A stretch of DNA of 64,000 nucleotides, from the NCBI GenBank assembly GCA_030021035.2, contig JARYZH020000001.1, forward strand, positions 9,129,428 through 9,193,427, read 5' to 3'. Source of the stretch: Notholithocarpus densiflorus (taxonomy: Eukaryota > Streptophyta > Magnoliopsida > Fagales > Fagaceae). A program made the translations under genes and the position numbers. Each line of letters opens with the position of its first letter. Position 1 is the first letter of the stretch. The notes below the pieces were generated by a model, which saw only the letters and a list, made by a program, of their open reading frames with translations, did no database searches and was not told the origin of the DNA. Below, in pieces: positions 1 to 11,243 of the stretch.

Positions 1-640
1 ATGCTATAATTTTATATGATAAACACCCTGAAAATTAATAAAATACTAAAATTTCATAAAACAATTATATCAATATAAATAAATTAAAGCATTCATGCTC
101 ATTCACCTCTTACTCATTATTTTTAGTATCTTTTATATTATTTTTTGTATCTTCAAATTGGATTCCATTACCCTTTTTTGGTCAATTATGATAATTGATT
201 GAAAGAAAATCTAGAATATTTTCAGTTTTAATCATCTTTTCTTTTTTTTCTTTTTGGTGTGTGTGCGCGCGCGTATGTATCTAACAACATAAGCACTTTG
301 AGAAATAGTGCTATAGCCTAGATGTCTCTCATTCAAATGATGATAAAATCATAATACTAATGATGATTGTTTTCCTCGTTTTCAATTTTTATGTATTTAT
401 ATTTTTCATTTTTTTTTTACTCTTTATACCATGTATGACATGGTCTTGTATGAAATCTTCTATTTTGTATTTCTCAATCATTTATATTTGTTAATTATAT
501 AGTATTCAAAGGTCGTAATATTGCACAAAACTCTCACTTTTTGTAGGGCCTATGAGAGGTGACTAGTAGGCCGCCTTACCTCTAATTTTTTTTTTGGACA
601 GATTGATTCTCATATTCAAACCCAAAGCCTATTGCTTTTA
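1..640. other. AT-rich intergenic or deep-intron sequence
   Basis: No coding exon is recognisable. There is a short alternating GT/GC run near 258-275 and several poly-T tracts. If the methyltransferase gene at 2130-5427 continues leftwards, this stretch lies in its fourth intron. Confidence 0.5.
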
Positions 641-654
641 ATGGAAGGAACTTG

Positions 655-1145
655 CCATCGCACTAAGGCCTGACCAGAGACTCGATCTAGTGAAATTTCT
701 AGGTTTGACTAGCCTAAAAAACATATCACCTAACACAAAGCAACTAAAGTTATGTCAAAAAGAACAAAGTTAGCAAGCATATCAAGATGGCACCCATTGG
801 GATGTTACGTACTCCCCCCCAAAAGAGATTTGGTACTCAAAATCACACTTGTTTTCCTCAAATTCAACTCAGTCCAACATAAAAAATCTCCAAATCTGAG
901 ATCATTACCTACCAAAAACATAAAGATCTCCAGAACATTGTTAGAATCAGCCTAAGATCCAAGCCTAGACTTCACTCAAAACCTACTGCTCTGATATCAT
1001 TCTGTCACAAAACAAGACTTAATCTGGTGAAATCTCTAGGTCTGACTAGCCTAAAAAACATCACTCACGCAGAGCAACAAAACATACATCACATCCTCAA
1101 ATTTGGTAAGCATATCCTCCAGCACCCATTGGGGTGTTGCAATGC
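655..1145 (-). repeat. Imperfect direct repeat pair with an LTR/primer-binding-site-like junction
   Basis: The blocks around 660-815 and 1015-1145 share the same ordered words: a 'ctaggtytgactagcctaaaaaaca' type block (shown degenerate here) and, further on, 'cacccattggg'. Between them, the minus strand near 979-1000 reads TGATATCAGAGC, one base from the initiator-tRNA-Met primer-binding site common in plant LTR elements. It may be the end of a decayed LTR element. No intact LTR pair or target duplication was found. Confidence 0.35.
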
Positions 1146-1242
1146 TAATGCCCCAATTAAATTAGCTTTATTATGAGGAAAAAAAAAATTTAAGAGCTTA
1201 TAAAAAAAATTAAGAACAAAAAACAAAAAAATGTGAATACAA

Positions 1243-1590
1243 ATAATGTAAACTAAGCATGACAAGTGCATTGCCTGAAACATTACATATCAAAATTACT
1301 TATCATAGTGTAAGATGCGTATGTTGTATCGTGCGATACACTAAGATTTATGATAGACTTATAAGATACATATCAAATTGGTAACAAATGTGAATCACAT
1401 AATTTATTGTAAGACATAATGTAAACCAAGAATGACAAGTGCATTGCCTGAAACAATACATATCAAAATTACATATCATACCTTAAGATACATATGTTGT
1501 ATCATGTGATACACTAAGATTTATGATACACTTATAAGATACATGTCAAATTGGTAAAAAATGCGAATCACATAATGTGTTGTAAGATAC
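1243..1590. repeat. Tandem duplication, period about 172 bp
   Basis: Copy 1 (about 1243-1414) and copy 2 (about 1415-1590) match over nearly their whole length. Shared words include 'atgacaagtgcattgcctg', 'cactaagatttatgata' and 'gaatcacataat'. Each copy carries a short palindrome, atcgtgcgat in copy 1 and a decayed form in copy 2. There is no coding potential. Confidence 0.85.
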
Positions 1591-2129
1591 TAACAAGTAA
1601 TAACTATGACTCAAATCATGAAAACTGAAATTAAAATAAAAAAAAAAAAAAAAAACTAATGGTACACTTACATCTATTATTTTGATCAAACATTCAACAA
1701 CCTCAACATTGAACAACAGGAATTTGATAATAGAGTGTGAAATCCAAAACAAGCACAGGTAACTTCATAAGTAATACTAAAATTACAAACTCTTTGTTTG
1801 CCAATTGATCAAGAAAACATTTTAAATTGGTAGTTGACCAATAAGTCCTTGAAAAGAATTCAATGTCTGATCATACTCCAAATAATTGGTTTCAACCATT
1901 TATTATTCATATCTGCAAAGAACTATAGACTGACTGCATGTATCTGAGTTCTGAAGCTTTTTTGCTTCTGTTCACTGTACTCCCCAACACAACCAAAATT
2001 TTACCATTATTGTCGAAGAGAGTTCCTAAGTTGAAAGTTAATGTATATTTGCATATGAATTACAGCAAGCTAAAATATGGGTAAAAAAGAAAAACCTAAT
2101 TATATGAGATTTAACAGAATGCACTGTAC

Positions 2130-5100
2130 CTTCCAGTTCTTAGCATTAGATGCTTAAGAAATCCAGCATGAGAGTGAACATTGTAAGCAGAAATACCCAG
2201 TTGTGGATCTCTCCAACAATCTTGGATAGCTGCAAGAACCTATATATCAGAAATGCAAGTCAAAGAGGCCAGAAAGAACAAAATATTTCTGACATGGTAA
2301 TAAACTAATTTGTCAAAGAATTAAGTATGCTGCCAATATCAAGTCAAAACAAATATAAAGGTGTAAGTTTCTAGCTAAAAACAAGTACAAGAAGAAGACA
2401 ATTGCGTAGGAAGTAAAGAAAACCCAAAATTGATATGAGCAACAAACTCAGTGACATTGAACAATTGACTTGAGAATTCTTACAAGTCACTTTTTTGTTC
2501 ATTTTTTTTAAATAATTCTTACAAGGATGGTAGCTTGAGTGGATGGTAGCTGCAGGGAAGTTTTCTTTTTCAAATCTATTTGATTTTATTGCTCATTGTA
2601 ATTTTAGATCGCCTGCATAACCTTCAGCTAGTATACTTCCTGTGTACTTGTTGATTCTTTTTGAATAAATATTATCACTTATCCAAAAAAAATCCTACTA
2701 ACTTCCAAAGACCTTTTTTATAAATAAAAAAAAATCTTACAAGTGAGGAAGGGGTGATTCAAACCTTAATTCTCCTCATAAGGGCAACTAGGCAATGCCA
2801 TTGAGCTACAAAGGCTCTTTGCCAATCCTACCAAGGACTTTAACCAAGTGAAATGCCTTAATCCACTGTCGAGCAGTGTTTGGGGGGTTAAGCTTACCAC
2901 CTCCTAACAAGTAGATGTCATGGAATGTAGACTTCTCCAAATTTTATTAAGTAGACAACTCTAGAGGACAACTTAGATTACTCTAGTGATTTATCATCTA
3001 TGTATAATAAACGTTGGGTGCCTTGCATCATAAGAATGGCATGCCAGTAATACAAAGCAAATTTACAAATGGGAAATCCTCAAATGTGATGATATGGGCA
3101 AGTTAATTTATTTGGAATATAAATCACATATCCAATTCAAAGTGTCTGCAGGAAGAGCATACAAGCCTCTAATATTACGGGGAACAAAAAAAAAAAAAAG
3201 ATGAGATACCATATTGGCAGGTTCACTTTGCAGTAAGCACTTGTTGACATTTAGAACCTTATCAAAAAAGCCAGGAGCATGCAGTCCCAGGGCATAGCTC
3301 TCACTACCATCTTGTTTCTCTAATAATAATTCTTTAGGTAGCCATTCTTGAGTGCCAAATGAGAATTCCATCTGCAATAGCAGGAAAGTAGCATCTAAGA
3401 TATTTTTAAAATTTTGAACCAATCTATTTATATACTTTTTTCAATAACAACAAAGTACACAGCAGTTATGAGTTCTACAGTTGGTATGAAAATCAATTTG
3501 GAGTGAATTACATACTCAGGATTAGAACATACAACATATACTCAGGCCAATGTATATCACTGGTAGAGGTAAATTCTGTTTCTATGCTTATGAATGGTGT
3601 GATTGAAATAGGAAAAACAAAAATAACATGGCTGGGTATTGGCGTACTTAAGACATCAGCTGTTAATCAGATGCATAGCACTCATCATGAAAAAGAGTGT
3701 AATTGTTAACATAATTTATGCTTATAAAATCGTCTCAATGTCTAGGTTAAGAATCACTACATTTCATTTTAAAACTCTGACATAATTTTCATTTAATTGA
3801 TTCAACAAATGAATTAGTGATCAATTAATGAGCCAATACACAATAAAACAAATGAAAGCATTTCATTTGAACGTTATGGGCATATCTTGCTTGAGGCTAT
3901 AACACCTAAAAAGAGTACAAGTTGAGCATGTATGGCTGAGTGCTATAATTTTTCCAGTACAATCTTAGTGACAATCGGCAAGAATCTAGCACCATTTATG
4001 GGTTGCTTTTATACTGCTAAAGAAAGAAGAAAAATAGTAGAATCATTGCATGTGACCAGATCTAAACAACAAAATTAATAAGGTTCAGATTCTGTCCTAA
4101 CCTTGTTCCTATAATGGAACTGGATATCACAGGGAACAATTGGCTTCATGATGTTTAGGGATTCCAGTTCCTCACAAGAAAACTTCCCAACATGCATCAC
4201 CAACTCACGGACTTGTTGTTCCTTAGCTCTAAGTTGAGCCTCATAAGACAAATTTTGTGTTTTGCATCCTCCACAATAAGAAGCATACTCACAAGGGGCA
4301 TCCACAAAGTCCCAATGAGGAGATATTGTCTTTACCTTAGTCACCTGTACATTTTACAAAATCAAAAAAGAAAAAATCCTGTCACTTAAAATTTTCAAAA
4401 GCAAAAGAAGAGATTGATTCAATTGAGAGAATGAAAGACAAAGAACGATACATAACTCCCTAGCATGTCATTATAAGCACATTCACATAAAAAAAATTAA
4501 AAATTAAAAAAAAAAAAAAAATAGAACTGATACAAGTGGCACCACTACTGAAAGTTGTGTATGCCACCAGCATTTCCAATGAGGATTTGTGACGTGAAAT
4601 TGTTACTAATACTCTTGTTTCTAAAGCCATGTTAACTTTTATAAATTTTATCACTCACCCACTCACACACACACACAACTTAAAGTCCCAAAATTTGGAA
4701 CCAAATCAGCAAATAGAACAAGACCCAATTCGTCATTTTTTATTGTCTGAGCTACCATAAATTTTCTTCTAATTTTCCTTCCTTCCAACCCAATTTAGCA
4801 TACACAAAAAGACCCATTTCCTCTCTCAATTTCCTAGGTAGTTAGCACCCATACTTAAAACTAAACTTAACCGTTTCACCAACTTAAACATAGAATCCAA
4901 CCCAACAACACTTGAGCTGAAATGATATCACTTACTCACACACACACACACACACACACACAAAACTTAAAAGTTCCAAAATTTGGAACCAAAACAGCAA
5001 ATAAAACAAGACCCAGTTCGTCATTTAGTATTGTCTTCACTACCAAAAGCAATAATATTAACAACATTAATAATAGCAATACCTCAGCATAGTTGTCCTT

Positions 5101-5427
5101 CTTGCGAGTGACACGCCCAATGAAACGCTCACCGGGGAGTGCACGGTCACACATGACAACGAACCCAGTGTCTGCCACCTTGCACAAACCCTTCCCTTTG
5201 AAACCAAGTGACTCGCACACCAGCTCCAACGTCTGGCCTCGCTTCGGGAAGTATGACTTGTTGGGCTTACTGGGCTGTTGTTGGACCTGGACCTGGACCT
5301 GAGCCGAGTCTTCGGGGAGTGAGGCCTGGGAAGATAGTGAGGAACGGAGAGTTCGGAGAAAGGGGCGCGTGGTGGTGGTAGTGGTCAGGTGCCTGAGCAT
5401 GAGGCCGTGGCTTGGCATAGTCGCCAT
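2130..5427 (-). CDS. RNA (uracil-C5) methyltransferase, TrmA/RlmD type with TRAM domain; 5' four exons, gene continues off left edge
   Basis: Exons on the minus strand: 5427-5083, 4344-4102, 3371-3210 and 2239-2130, all with GT-AG borders and joining in frame (115, 81, 54 and 36+ residues). The start is the ATG at 5427 (MATMPSHGLML), giving an S/T/R-rich leader that could be an organelle transit peptide. Exon 1 then carries a TRAM RNA-binding domain (about residues 60-115). Exon 2 has CEYASYCGGC, the CX5CX2C iron-sulphur motif of the RlmD branch. Exon 4 (VLAAIQDCWRDPQLG) matches the segment before the methyltransferase fold. The S-adenosylmethionine-binding fold, catalytic cysteine and fourth cluster cysteine are not present, so intron 4 must exceed 2.1 kb or the gene is truncated. 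An upstream in-frame ATG at 5568 lies in repeat-derived sequence and is less likely. The family makes 5-methyluridine in tRNA or rRNA. Confidence 0.85.
2715..2823 (-). mobile_element. tRNA-derived SINE-like relic in intron 3
   Basis: Read on the minus strand, an A-box-like TAGCTCAATGGC is followed about 45 bp later by a B-box-like GGTTTGAATCA, then a T-rich tail. The spacing resembles a tRNA-derived RNA polymerase III promoter, but no cloverleaf forms. It lies between methyltransferase exons 3 and 4. The ends are not sharply defined. Confidence 0.45.
4935..4962. repeat. (CA)n microsatellite in methyltransferase intron 1
   Basis: Uninterrupted CA dinucleotides inside intron 1. A shorter CA tract sits at about 4660-4677, followed by the same words (cttaaaagtcc..., aaaatttggaacc). 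This indicates a local duplication of about 300 bp within the intron (about 4660-4745 and 4945-5035). Confidence 0.8.
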
Positions 5428-5542
5428 TTTAGTTTTGGGGACTCTCGGAGGGAAGTGATTAAGAAACAAGCAAGATGGTGTGTTTTTTGGTTTGGGATAG
5501 AAGGGTAGTTTGGTCATTAAGGAAAGTCCAAAGTACACTTTG

Positions 5543-6176
5543 AGAGGCAAACAGAACACCCATTCCAAATAACAATAAATATCAAAAAATTTAGTTAGTT
5601 GTCACGTTTTAAAACAATACTAAAAACTAGCATTTCGAGTGTCTAAAACTCGAGTTCCAAGATAAAACTCGAGTTTTTAAGTCTTGATTTGTAAGCGGAT
5701 GGGTCTGATGTGGAAAAAAATCCACGTGGAATTCGAGTTTTAAAGACTTAAGTTCCATAAATTGCAGAAAAACGCTGCTATAGGGCTTTAAAACGTCACT
5801 ATAGGGCTTAAAAACGCCACTATAGGGCTCACTGAACCTGGTATGGGATGATCACACTTATAAAAAAAAATTTGCAAGAAAACGCCGCTATAGGGCTTTA
5901 AAATGTCACTATAGGACTTAAAAACGCCACTATAGAGCTCCCTGTATGGGGAAATTTTTTTTACATAGAACTCGAGTCTTAAAGACTCGAGATCTATGTG
6001 GCATTTTCAGTCCAAGTCATCCAGCCAAACACTCGCAAAACGAGTCTTTAGGACTCGAGTTTTAATATGGATCTCGAGTTTCTAAAACTCGAGATGCTAT
6101 TTTTCTTAAAACTTTGAAACGTTGCCTAACTTACTACATAGTTGCCCCTCACACTGCTAGTCTGCCCATTCCCCCA
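5543..6176. mobile_element. CTCGAG-palindrome-rich repeat unit, possible non-autonomous TIR element
   Basis: The site CTCGAG occurs about seven times here, mostly inside larger palindromes such as the 'catagaactcgag...ctcgagatctatg' hairpin near 5964-5998. The left part (about 5590-5655) and the right part (about 6070-6135) are imperfect inverted repeats of each other, each joining a 'tagcatYtcgag' word to a 'gttagttg/gttagg' word. The interior holds two copies (about 5770-5830 and 5878-5942) of a block with three 'ctatagggct'-type units. The left edge overlaps the 5' flank of the methyltransferase gene. No transposase is encoded. Confidence 0.55.
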
Positions 6177-6385
6177 AGGCAAACATGTTAGAACACCCTT
6201 TCCAAATAACGTTGGATTTCTAACAATTTTGTTAGTTGCCCGGTTTTGAAAGTATGTGTGAAACTAGCATCTCGAGTTTTAAAAACTCGAGATTTAATTA
6301 TAACTCGAGTTCGCTATTTTTGTGATACCCTTACGTGGACAAATTTTCCATATGGAGCCACGTAGAAATCGAGTTTTTAAGACTC
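6177..6385. repeat. Second, truncated copy of the CTCGAG repeat unit
   Basis: From 'aggcaaacatg' at about 6177 the sequence repeats the left end of the preceding unit (compare 5543 onward): 'ccaaataac', 'gttagttg', 'aaactagcat', then three more CTCGAG sites (about 6271, 6286, 6304) and a degenerate one near 6370. It stops before the 'ctatagggct' blocks. The two units therefore form a head-to-tail pair with a spacing of about 634 bp. Confidence 0.6.
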
Positions 6386-6499
6386 GAAATCTGCACACCA
6401 TTACCCAAAACACAAAACCACAGCACTTTCAAATGGCTCATTACAAAATCCTCAAAAGTTCAAACACGGAAACACAATCACCCTTTCACTCCGCCCTCT

Positions 6500-6692
6500 C
6501 AAACTCACTCTCAAACTCACTCACTCACTCACTCACTCTCAAGCAATCATAGCCTAGTGCTGAAGCAAAATCCTAGCCCACTGTCACGAAGGTAGTCACT
6601 CTCAAGCAATCGTAGCCCACTGTCACGAAGGTAGTCACTCTCAAGCAATCGTAGCCCATTGTCAACGCCATTCGTAGCCCATCGTGCCGAAG
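6500..6692. repeat. Minisatellite: TCAC tract then 39-bp tandem units
   Basis: A TCAC microsatellite at about 6514-6540 leads into units starting 'tagccca' at 6574, 6613 and 6652 (period 39), with a shortened unit at about 6675. Each unit contains 'ctcaagcaatcg' and 'gtcacgaaggtagt'. Short open frames crossing it come from the repeat and show no family resemblance. Confidence 0.75.
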
Positions 6693-6837
6693 GTACTCTC
6701 TCTTTCTACTCAATACGTTGTCGTTTTTGCTTCTTAGATTCCTCTGTCTCTCTCTCTCTTTCTCCAATTTTAGATTTTGGAATTTCATGATGTGACCTAG
6801 GGTTTTTTGTTTTTCAATTTTGGATCTGTTTGGTTTT

Positions 6838-6868
<31 letters not shown>

Positions 6869-8589
6869 TTTGGTGTTCTAAGAATATGGTTATGTGTTGG
6901 CAATGACATTAGTTTTTATGTGATTGTTAGAATTGAAAAAAAAAAAAAAAAGTGTTATTTCAAGGAAACCCAAGTACCCATTTTTGGATTTGATTCAAAA
7001 ATGGCATTTTGGAACTTTGATTCACTTTTGAGGCAAACATTGTTGATGTTTGATGGTCTTTCATGGTATGGAAATGCAGTTTAAAATGTAAAGAACAGTG
7101 GAGCAAAACTTTTTTAGATTATTGGTATGGTTGCAGTTTCATGTCTTTTGCTGATCTGTTCCTGGACTGGGATATAAGCAACAATTTTGAGCCATGCTGC
7201 TATGCTTATTTCCTATTGTTAAACTAGTTGATTAATAGAAGCTTGTTGTGAAACTTGTTGTTAGATTAATTAATTTATAGAAACTTGTTGCAAAACCTAT
7301 TGTTAGAAAATAGAATAATTAATAGATACTAAACTGTGTTAAGGATGGTTTTTCGTCTTTCAATTTCGGATCTTTTTGGGTTTTGGTGATTCATGTTTGG
7401 TTTCCGAGAAAACTACTGATGACAATACCACTGGCTGAAAGTTAGCTGTAAAATCCAGATAATATTATTGTTGAGGGCATCATTGAGTAAGGCACAAAAA
7501 GACATGGTTTACATGTCTAATTTTTTTTTGATAAAATGTGTGTAATTGTTATTGTCTAGGTCTGAATAATGAATAAATTGAAGTCTAATTACGCAGGTGC
7601 CTAGGTTTGCCGACAAACAAAACTCCAAAATTGTGATTTTGAAAGCTAGCCATATAAGTATATAACCACTACAGTTTTAAAAGAAAAAAAAAAAAAAAAA
7701 AAAGGTATTTGCAATTAGTTTTCAAAGTAGTTTTAGACTTTTAGTACTCTGTCCCTTCAATTGAAGGGCTCAATCTTTTGGGGGAAAATTCAAAAACATA
7801 TAATTATTGAAGTAGAAGTGTTTGAGATATGGGCCCAAAAGCTTGCTGTATTATATTGTGGTCCTAAACCAGGTAAAAGGACCTATGGTTCTTTCCTGTC
7901 AGATTTATTTTTGTACAATTTTGTGAGGTCCTTACTCCCAAGCAAAGGGCCACCTTTTGATGATGGAACTCCAAATCAAAGAGGTCTGAGCAGGCCACAA
8001 ATCTTAGGACTTGTTTTGGACTTAATTAGATTTTTTAATAGGCCCATTTTTCTACCAATCAACCCACTTGAAGTCCGTGTATTATTTTTAATATTTTACA
8101 TATATGACGATTGATAAAACACTCCTGAATCAATGAAAGTGGATTTTACACTCATGGTCCATGGGAAAAGATCAATGAAAGTGGATTTTAGCTTCTATTT
8201 TCCCGGATCGGGGTAATTTTTACTGGAGACACTTTGTCAACTTATCGTGTGGAAAGCTTTTTGAAGGAACCCCTAAACAGGTAATCTTGGCTTGCATTCC
8301 TAGTCATGCCCTGTTCCAGAGATTTGATATCTATAAACTGCGCTTTTACTATGACATCTATCCTTTATGACTATATATTTAAAAGTTGAAGAATAGATGT
8401 TTTAGATTTGTCTGTTAATAAAGTTGAACAAGAGGTAACTAATCTGTCATGCAATAGGGTATTGATTACAGTTGAAAGTAAAATCATGGTCTTTACATCT
8501 TATCCATTTAGCTTTGCTTAGAATATTTATGTTTTCTTTTTCGTTTCTAAAATTTAAATATTTGAATGTAAAATTTTCTGTTACTGTAC

Positions 8590-8590
<1 letters not shown>
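6693..8590 (+). other. Transcript-like but unassigned region
   Basis: After the 39-bp repeat comes a CT-rich leader and 'gacctagggttttttg', typical of plant 5'UTRs but not proof of a gene. An open frame at 7761-8114 (117 codons) contains a more balanced stretch (residues about 35-100, KPGKRTYGSFLSDLF ... RPIFLP), followed in another frame near 8195-8280 by an exon-like piece ending CAG|GTAATC. I do not recognise the product and could not join the pieces with convincing splice sites. A 20-bp word 'atcaatgaaagtggatttta' occurs twice (about 8130 and 8170). Poly-A and poly-T runs lie near 6838, 6936 and 7684. Confidence 0.25.

Positions 8591-8592
<2 letters not shown>

Positions 8593-8622
<30 letters not shown>
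8593..8622. repeat. (AT)n microsatellite
   Basis: Uninterrupted TA dinucleotides in AT-rich sequence. Confidence 0.9.
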
Positions 8623-8626
<4 letters not shown>

Positions 8627-9655
8627 GGAAAATGCATTTGATGTGGTGTGAGCTTCACAAATATATAACTGAACGTTTTACATGTCATGAGAAAGAAATA
8701 TTTAAAATTTATGTTGTCAGATATTGAAATGCTGAAGTTGTTTGGTTGTATTGCTAAAATATGTTCTTTTTGACAATTTAAATGTCATTTTAATCTTGTA
8801 TATATATATAATTTTGAAGGTGATGGAATGAAAATATATGTAGTCTTATCAGACATTGGCTCAGAAAAATTGGGGTTTTCATAACCATTTTAGTTGTCTA
8901 TACTCTACATTGCATTGCATAACTTGAACCGTCTTGCTCTTTTCTTATCTTTGGTAGTCTTCCTTGGCAAATTAAAGCTGCAACTCAAGACCCAATAGTA
9001 ACCACTAACCTTAATTAATCAATTACTATACATATTTACGCATCTCTTATTTTTTTATATGCATATTTTATGTTTATTTTAAGTTTCCAAAATAAATAAC
9101 AACTATCAAAATCTTTAAAAACATATATAAAATCAAGGGGATTGCTTTTTCCTTTTTTTATTTTATTTATAATAAAAATATTTTTTCCTCCCAACACAAT
9201 GAGGACATGCATGCAAAAGTGTCCCTGGCATGTCTGACATAGATACACCAGGGATTTTAGGGTGTCCATGCTTCTTAGAGAAAAACTCACGATGAACATT
9301 TGAACTTCTTAGTAGCAGTTAGTTTGACTAAGTGAGATCAGTTTATTTTCCTTGAATGTCTTTAGTTTTCTGAATGCATTCATGTGGTTCTCTAATTATG
9401 CAAATTGATAATTCTAGTAGCGAAAATCCTTGAAAACTCGAGGAAAATTGGAACCCATTGGAGAGTTCTCTTTCTCCAGGCACTTGATTCTTTTCTTTCT
9501 TCACCCTTGCAAAGGTGGCTTCCTTTGAGTAGAAGCTGACTCGTTCAAAATCCTTGCACTGCTGCACATATCCCAATTTCCTAGATTTTAGGCTTAAAAA
9601 AAAAAGTGAAGCAAAGTGTGAGGAAGTTCACCAAAAAGGATATAATATCTTTGTC
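8623..9655. other. Intergenic, no feature recognised
   Basis: AT-rich sequence with short frames in low-complexity stretches only. No exon, repeat boundary or RNA gene is supportable. Confidence 0.5.
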
Positions 9656-9659
9656 ACCG

Positions 9660-10333
9660 TGAGTTAAACATCCACACCAGTAACAGATACTAGGCAGCCT
9701 GTCATACTTGAAGGAAACCCACCCCGTGGTTCCACCTTCAAGGGTGATTTAACGCCCGTGACATAGAGACTTTGATGTATCAAGAATAACACGAACACGC
9801 AAATGATCGCCCCCTTCCATTACTACAAAATCAAAAGGGCAGACTTCACCAATACCTGAACATAATCCTTCAGCCACCATTTTATTCATAAAGCTGATCG
9901 GAAAGTCGTATACTTGCACCCAGAAAGGGACTCTCCCAAAATCTAGATTTCGAACGTGAGTGCTATTATCGTACCTCTGAAAAACCACCAGAAATTTATC
10001 GAAACTCCAGGGTTGAGAAGAAAAGATCCTGTCACAGTCAAGCTTGTTCTCGAAGATAAAGGGGACAATATGGTTACCCTGGTCCTTCATCTTGAATCCA
10101 TTCTGAGTGCGCCATAGTTGAGAGAAGTTTCGAGCTATTGCATCAACATTAAGGACCAGTTTTGTGAGAAACTTTGCAACCAAAATGTGTTCCTTTGATC
10201 CCATGTCAGATCCGAGATCAAACTTGTCATCCTCCGGTCCCTGTAGAGACAACTTATCCCACCCCACGGTAATCTCCTCCATGTAGCAAAAGAGAAAAAG
10301 GTGTTTCCCAAAACCTCTGCAAGAAAAAACCAC
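9660..10333 (-). pseudogene. LINE ORF1 relic: DUF4283 domain followed by degenerate zinc knuckle
   Basis: The open part (9749-10333) has the plant LINE ORF1 pattern. After MEEITVGWDKLSL comes a DUF4283-type domain with the 'W...F.F' nucleic-acid-binding segment (RIFSSQPWSFDKFLVVFQRY) and FGRVPFWVQVYDFP. A stop interrupts at about 9749-9751. In the same frame the knuckle follows, beginning CYWCGCLTH, a CX2CX4HX4C pattern whose last cysteine position is replaced by isoleucine. No endonuclease or reverse transcriptase is adjacent, so this is a truncated fragment of a non-LTR element. ORF1 products of this type bind element RNA in the cytoplasm. Confidence 0.75.
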
Positions 10334-10339
10334 AAGCCT

Positions 10340-11234
10340 GTAGCAACCAAGAGGTGGCTAACAGGGACTAAGTTGCCTTCAAGGAGAAGGGACTGACTAT
10401 TCCTCAGCCTAGGAGAAGTTTGGGAACCCAAACTTTCGCTAGCGACAGAGAAAACTCTGATGGTAAGGTGTAGCGGGATTTGATATAGCTAAGAAAACAT
10501 GGAATAAATGATGTTAGTAATGTTCACACTTTGTTTAATAGAAAGAAGAATGAGATACAGTTGTCCGAATGACCACAAGTATTTGTCTTGAACTGATCCC
10601 CACCTTTTGAATGATGAAGTTTATTTATTCATTATCAACATTTGTTAAAAAATAGAATACTTCGAATGAGTTCAGACCTTCATCTTAGACCGGCTAACAA
10701 TATGCAACTTAATAATTTTGATTGATGATGAATTTTATTCATCATCAACATTTGAATTTATACAAGACAAGAGTTTCAAGTAGATATCCATAAATATTAA
10801 TTTCCTATAATCTATCAATAAAACTAATCTAAATCCACACTAATTTATTTAAATAAATAAAATATATATCTTATTATTCATCCAATACTAATTAAAATAA
10901 AGGGCCCAAGTTAATATATGTTCTTAGAGCATACATTAATAATCTATTTTAGGAAAAAATTTTATGAGAAATTGAAAAAATTGTCACATATACCCTAGGG
11001 GCATACATTAATAAAACCCTTAAAATAAATTATGCACATAATATTTATCTCCCCTAGAAAACGCCCTTGTCCTCAAGGGTTTTTCTCCTTTTTCTTTTTA
11101 TTCTTCCTCCTCTTCCACAAAGTACTTCTCTTTAATTTCTAAAATGTCGGCTTTTTGGATTTGATATGCCTTCCTTTTTTGCATTTTTCAATCCTTTTAC
11201 TTTTGAACGATATGCATTTAGCTTTAGAAATAGG
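10340..11234. other. Intergenic, no gene recognised
   Basis: AT-rich. A word of the type 'gatgaagtttatttattcattatcaacattt' occurs twice in diverged form (about 10612-10645 and 10725-10756). Nothing coding is supported. Confidence 0.5.
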
Positions 11235-11243
11235 TTACAAGTT

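Noticed and set aside
2715..2823. Possible tRNA gene because of A- and B-box-like words
   Set aside because: No cloverleaf, acceptor stem or anticodon arm could be formed; the tail and position fit a SINE. The same holds at 13003-13123, 55594-55751 and 57870-58025.
7761..8114. 117-codon open frame with fairly balanced composition
   Set aside because: No recognised family and no flanking exon with secure splice sites; kept only as part of an unassigned region.
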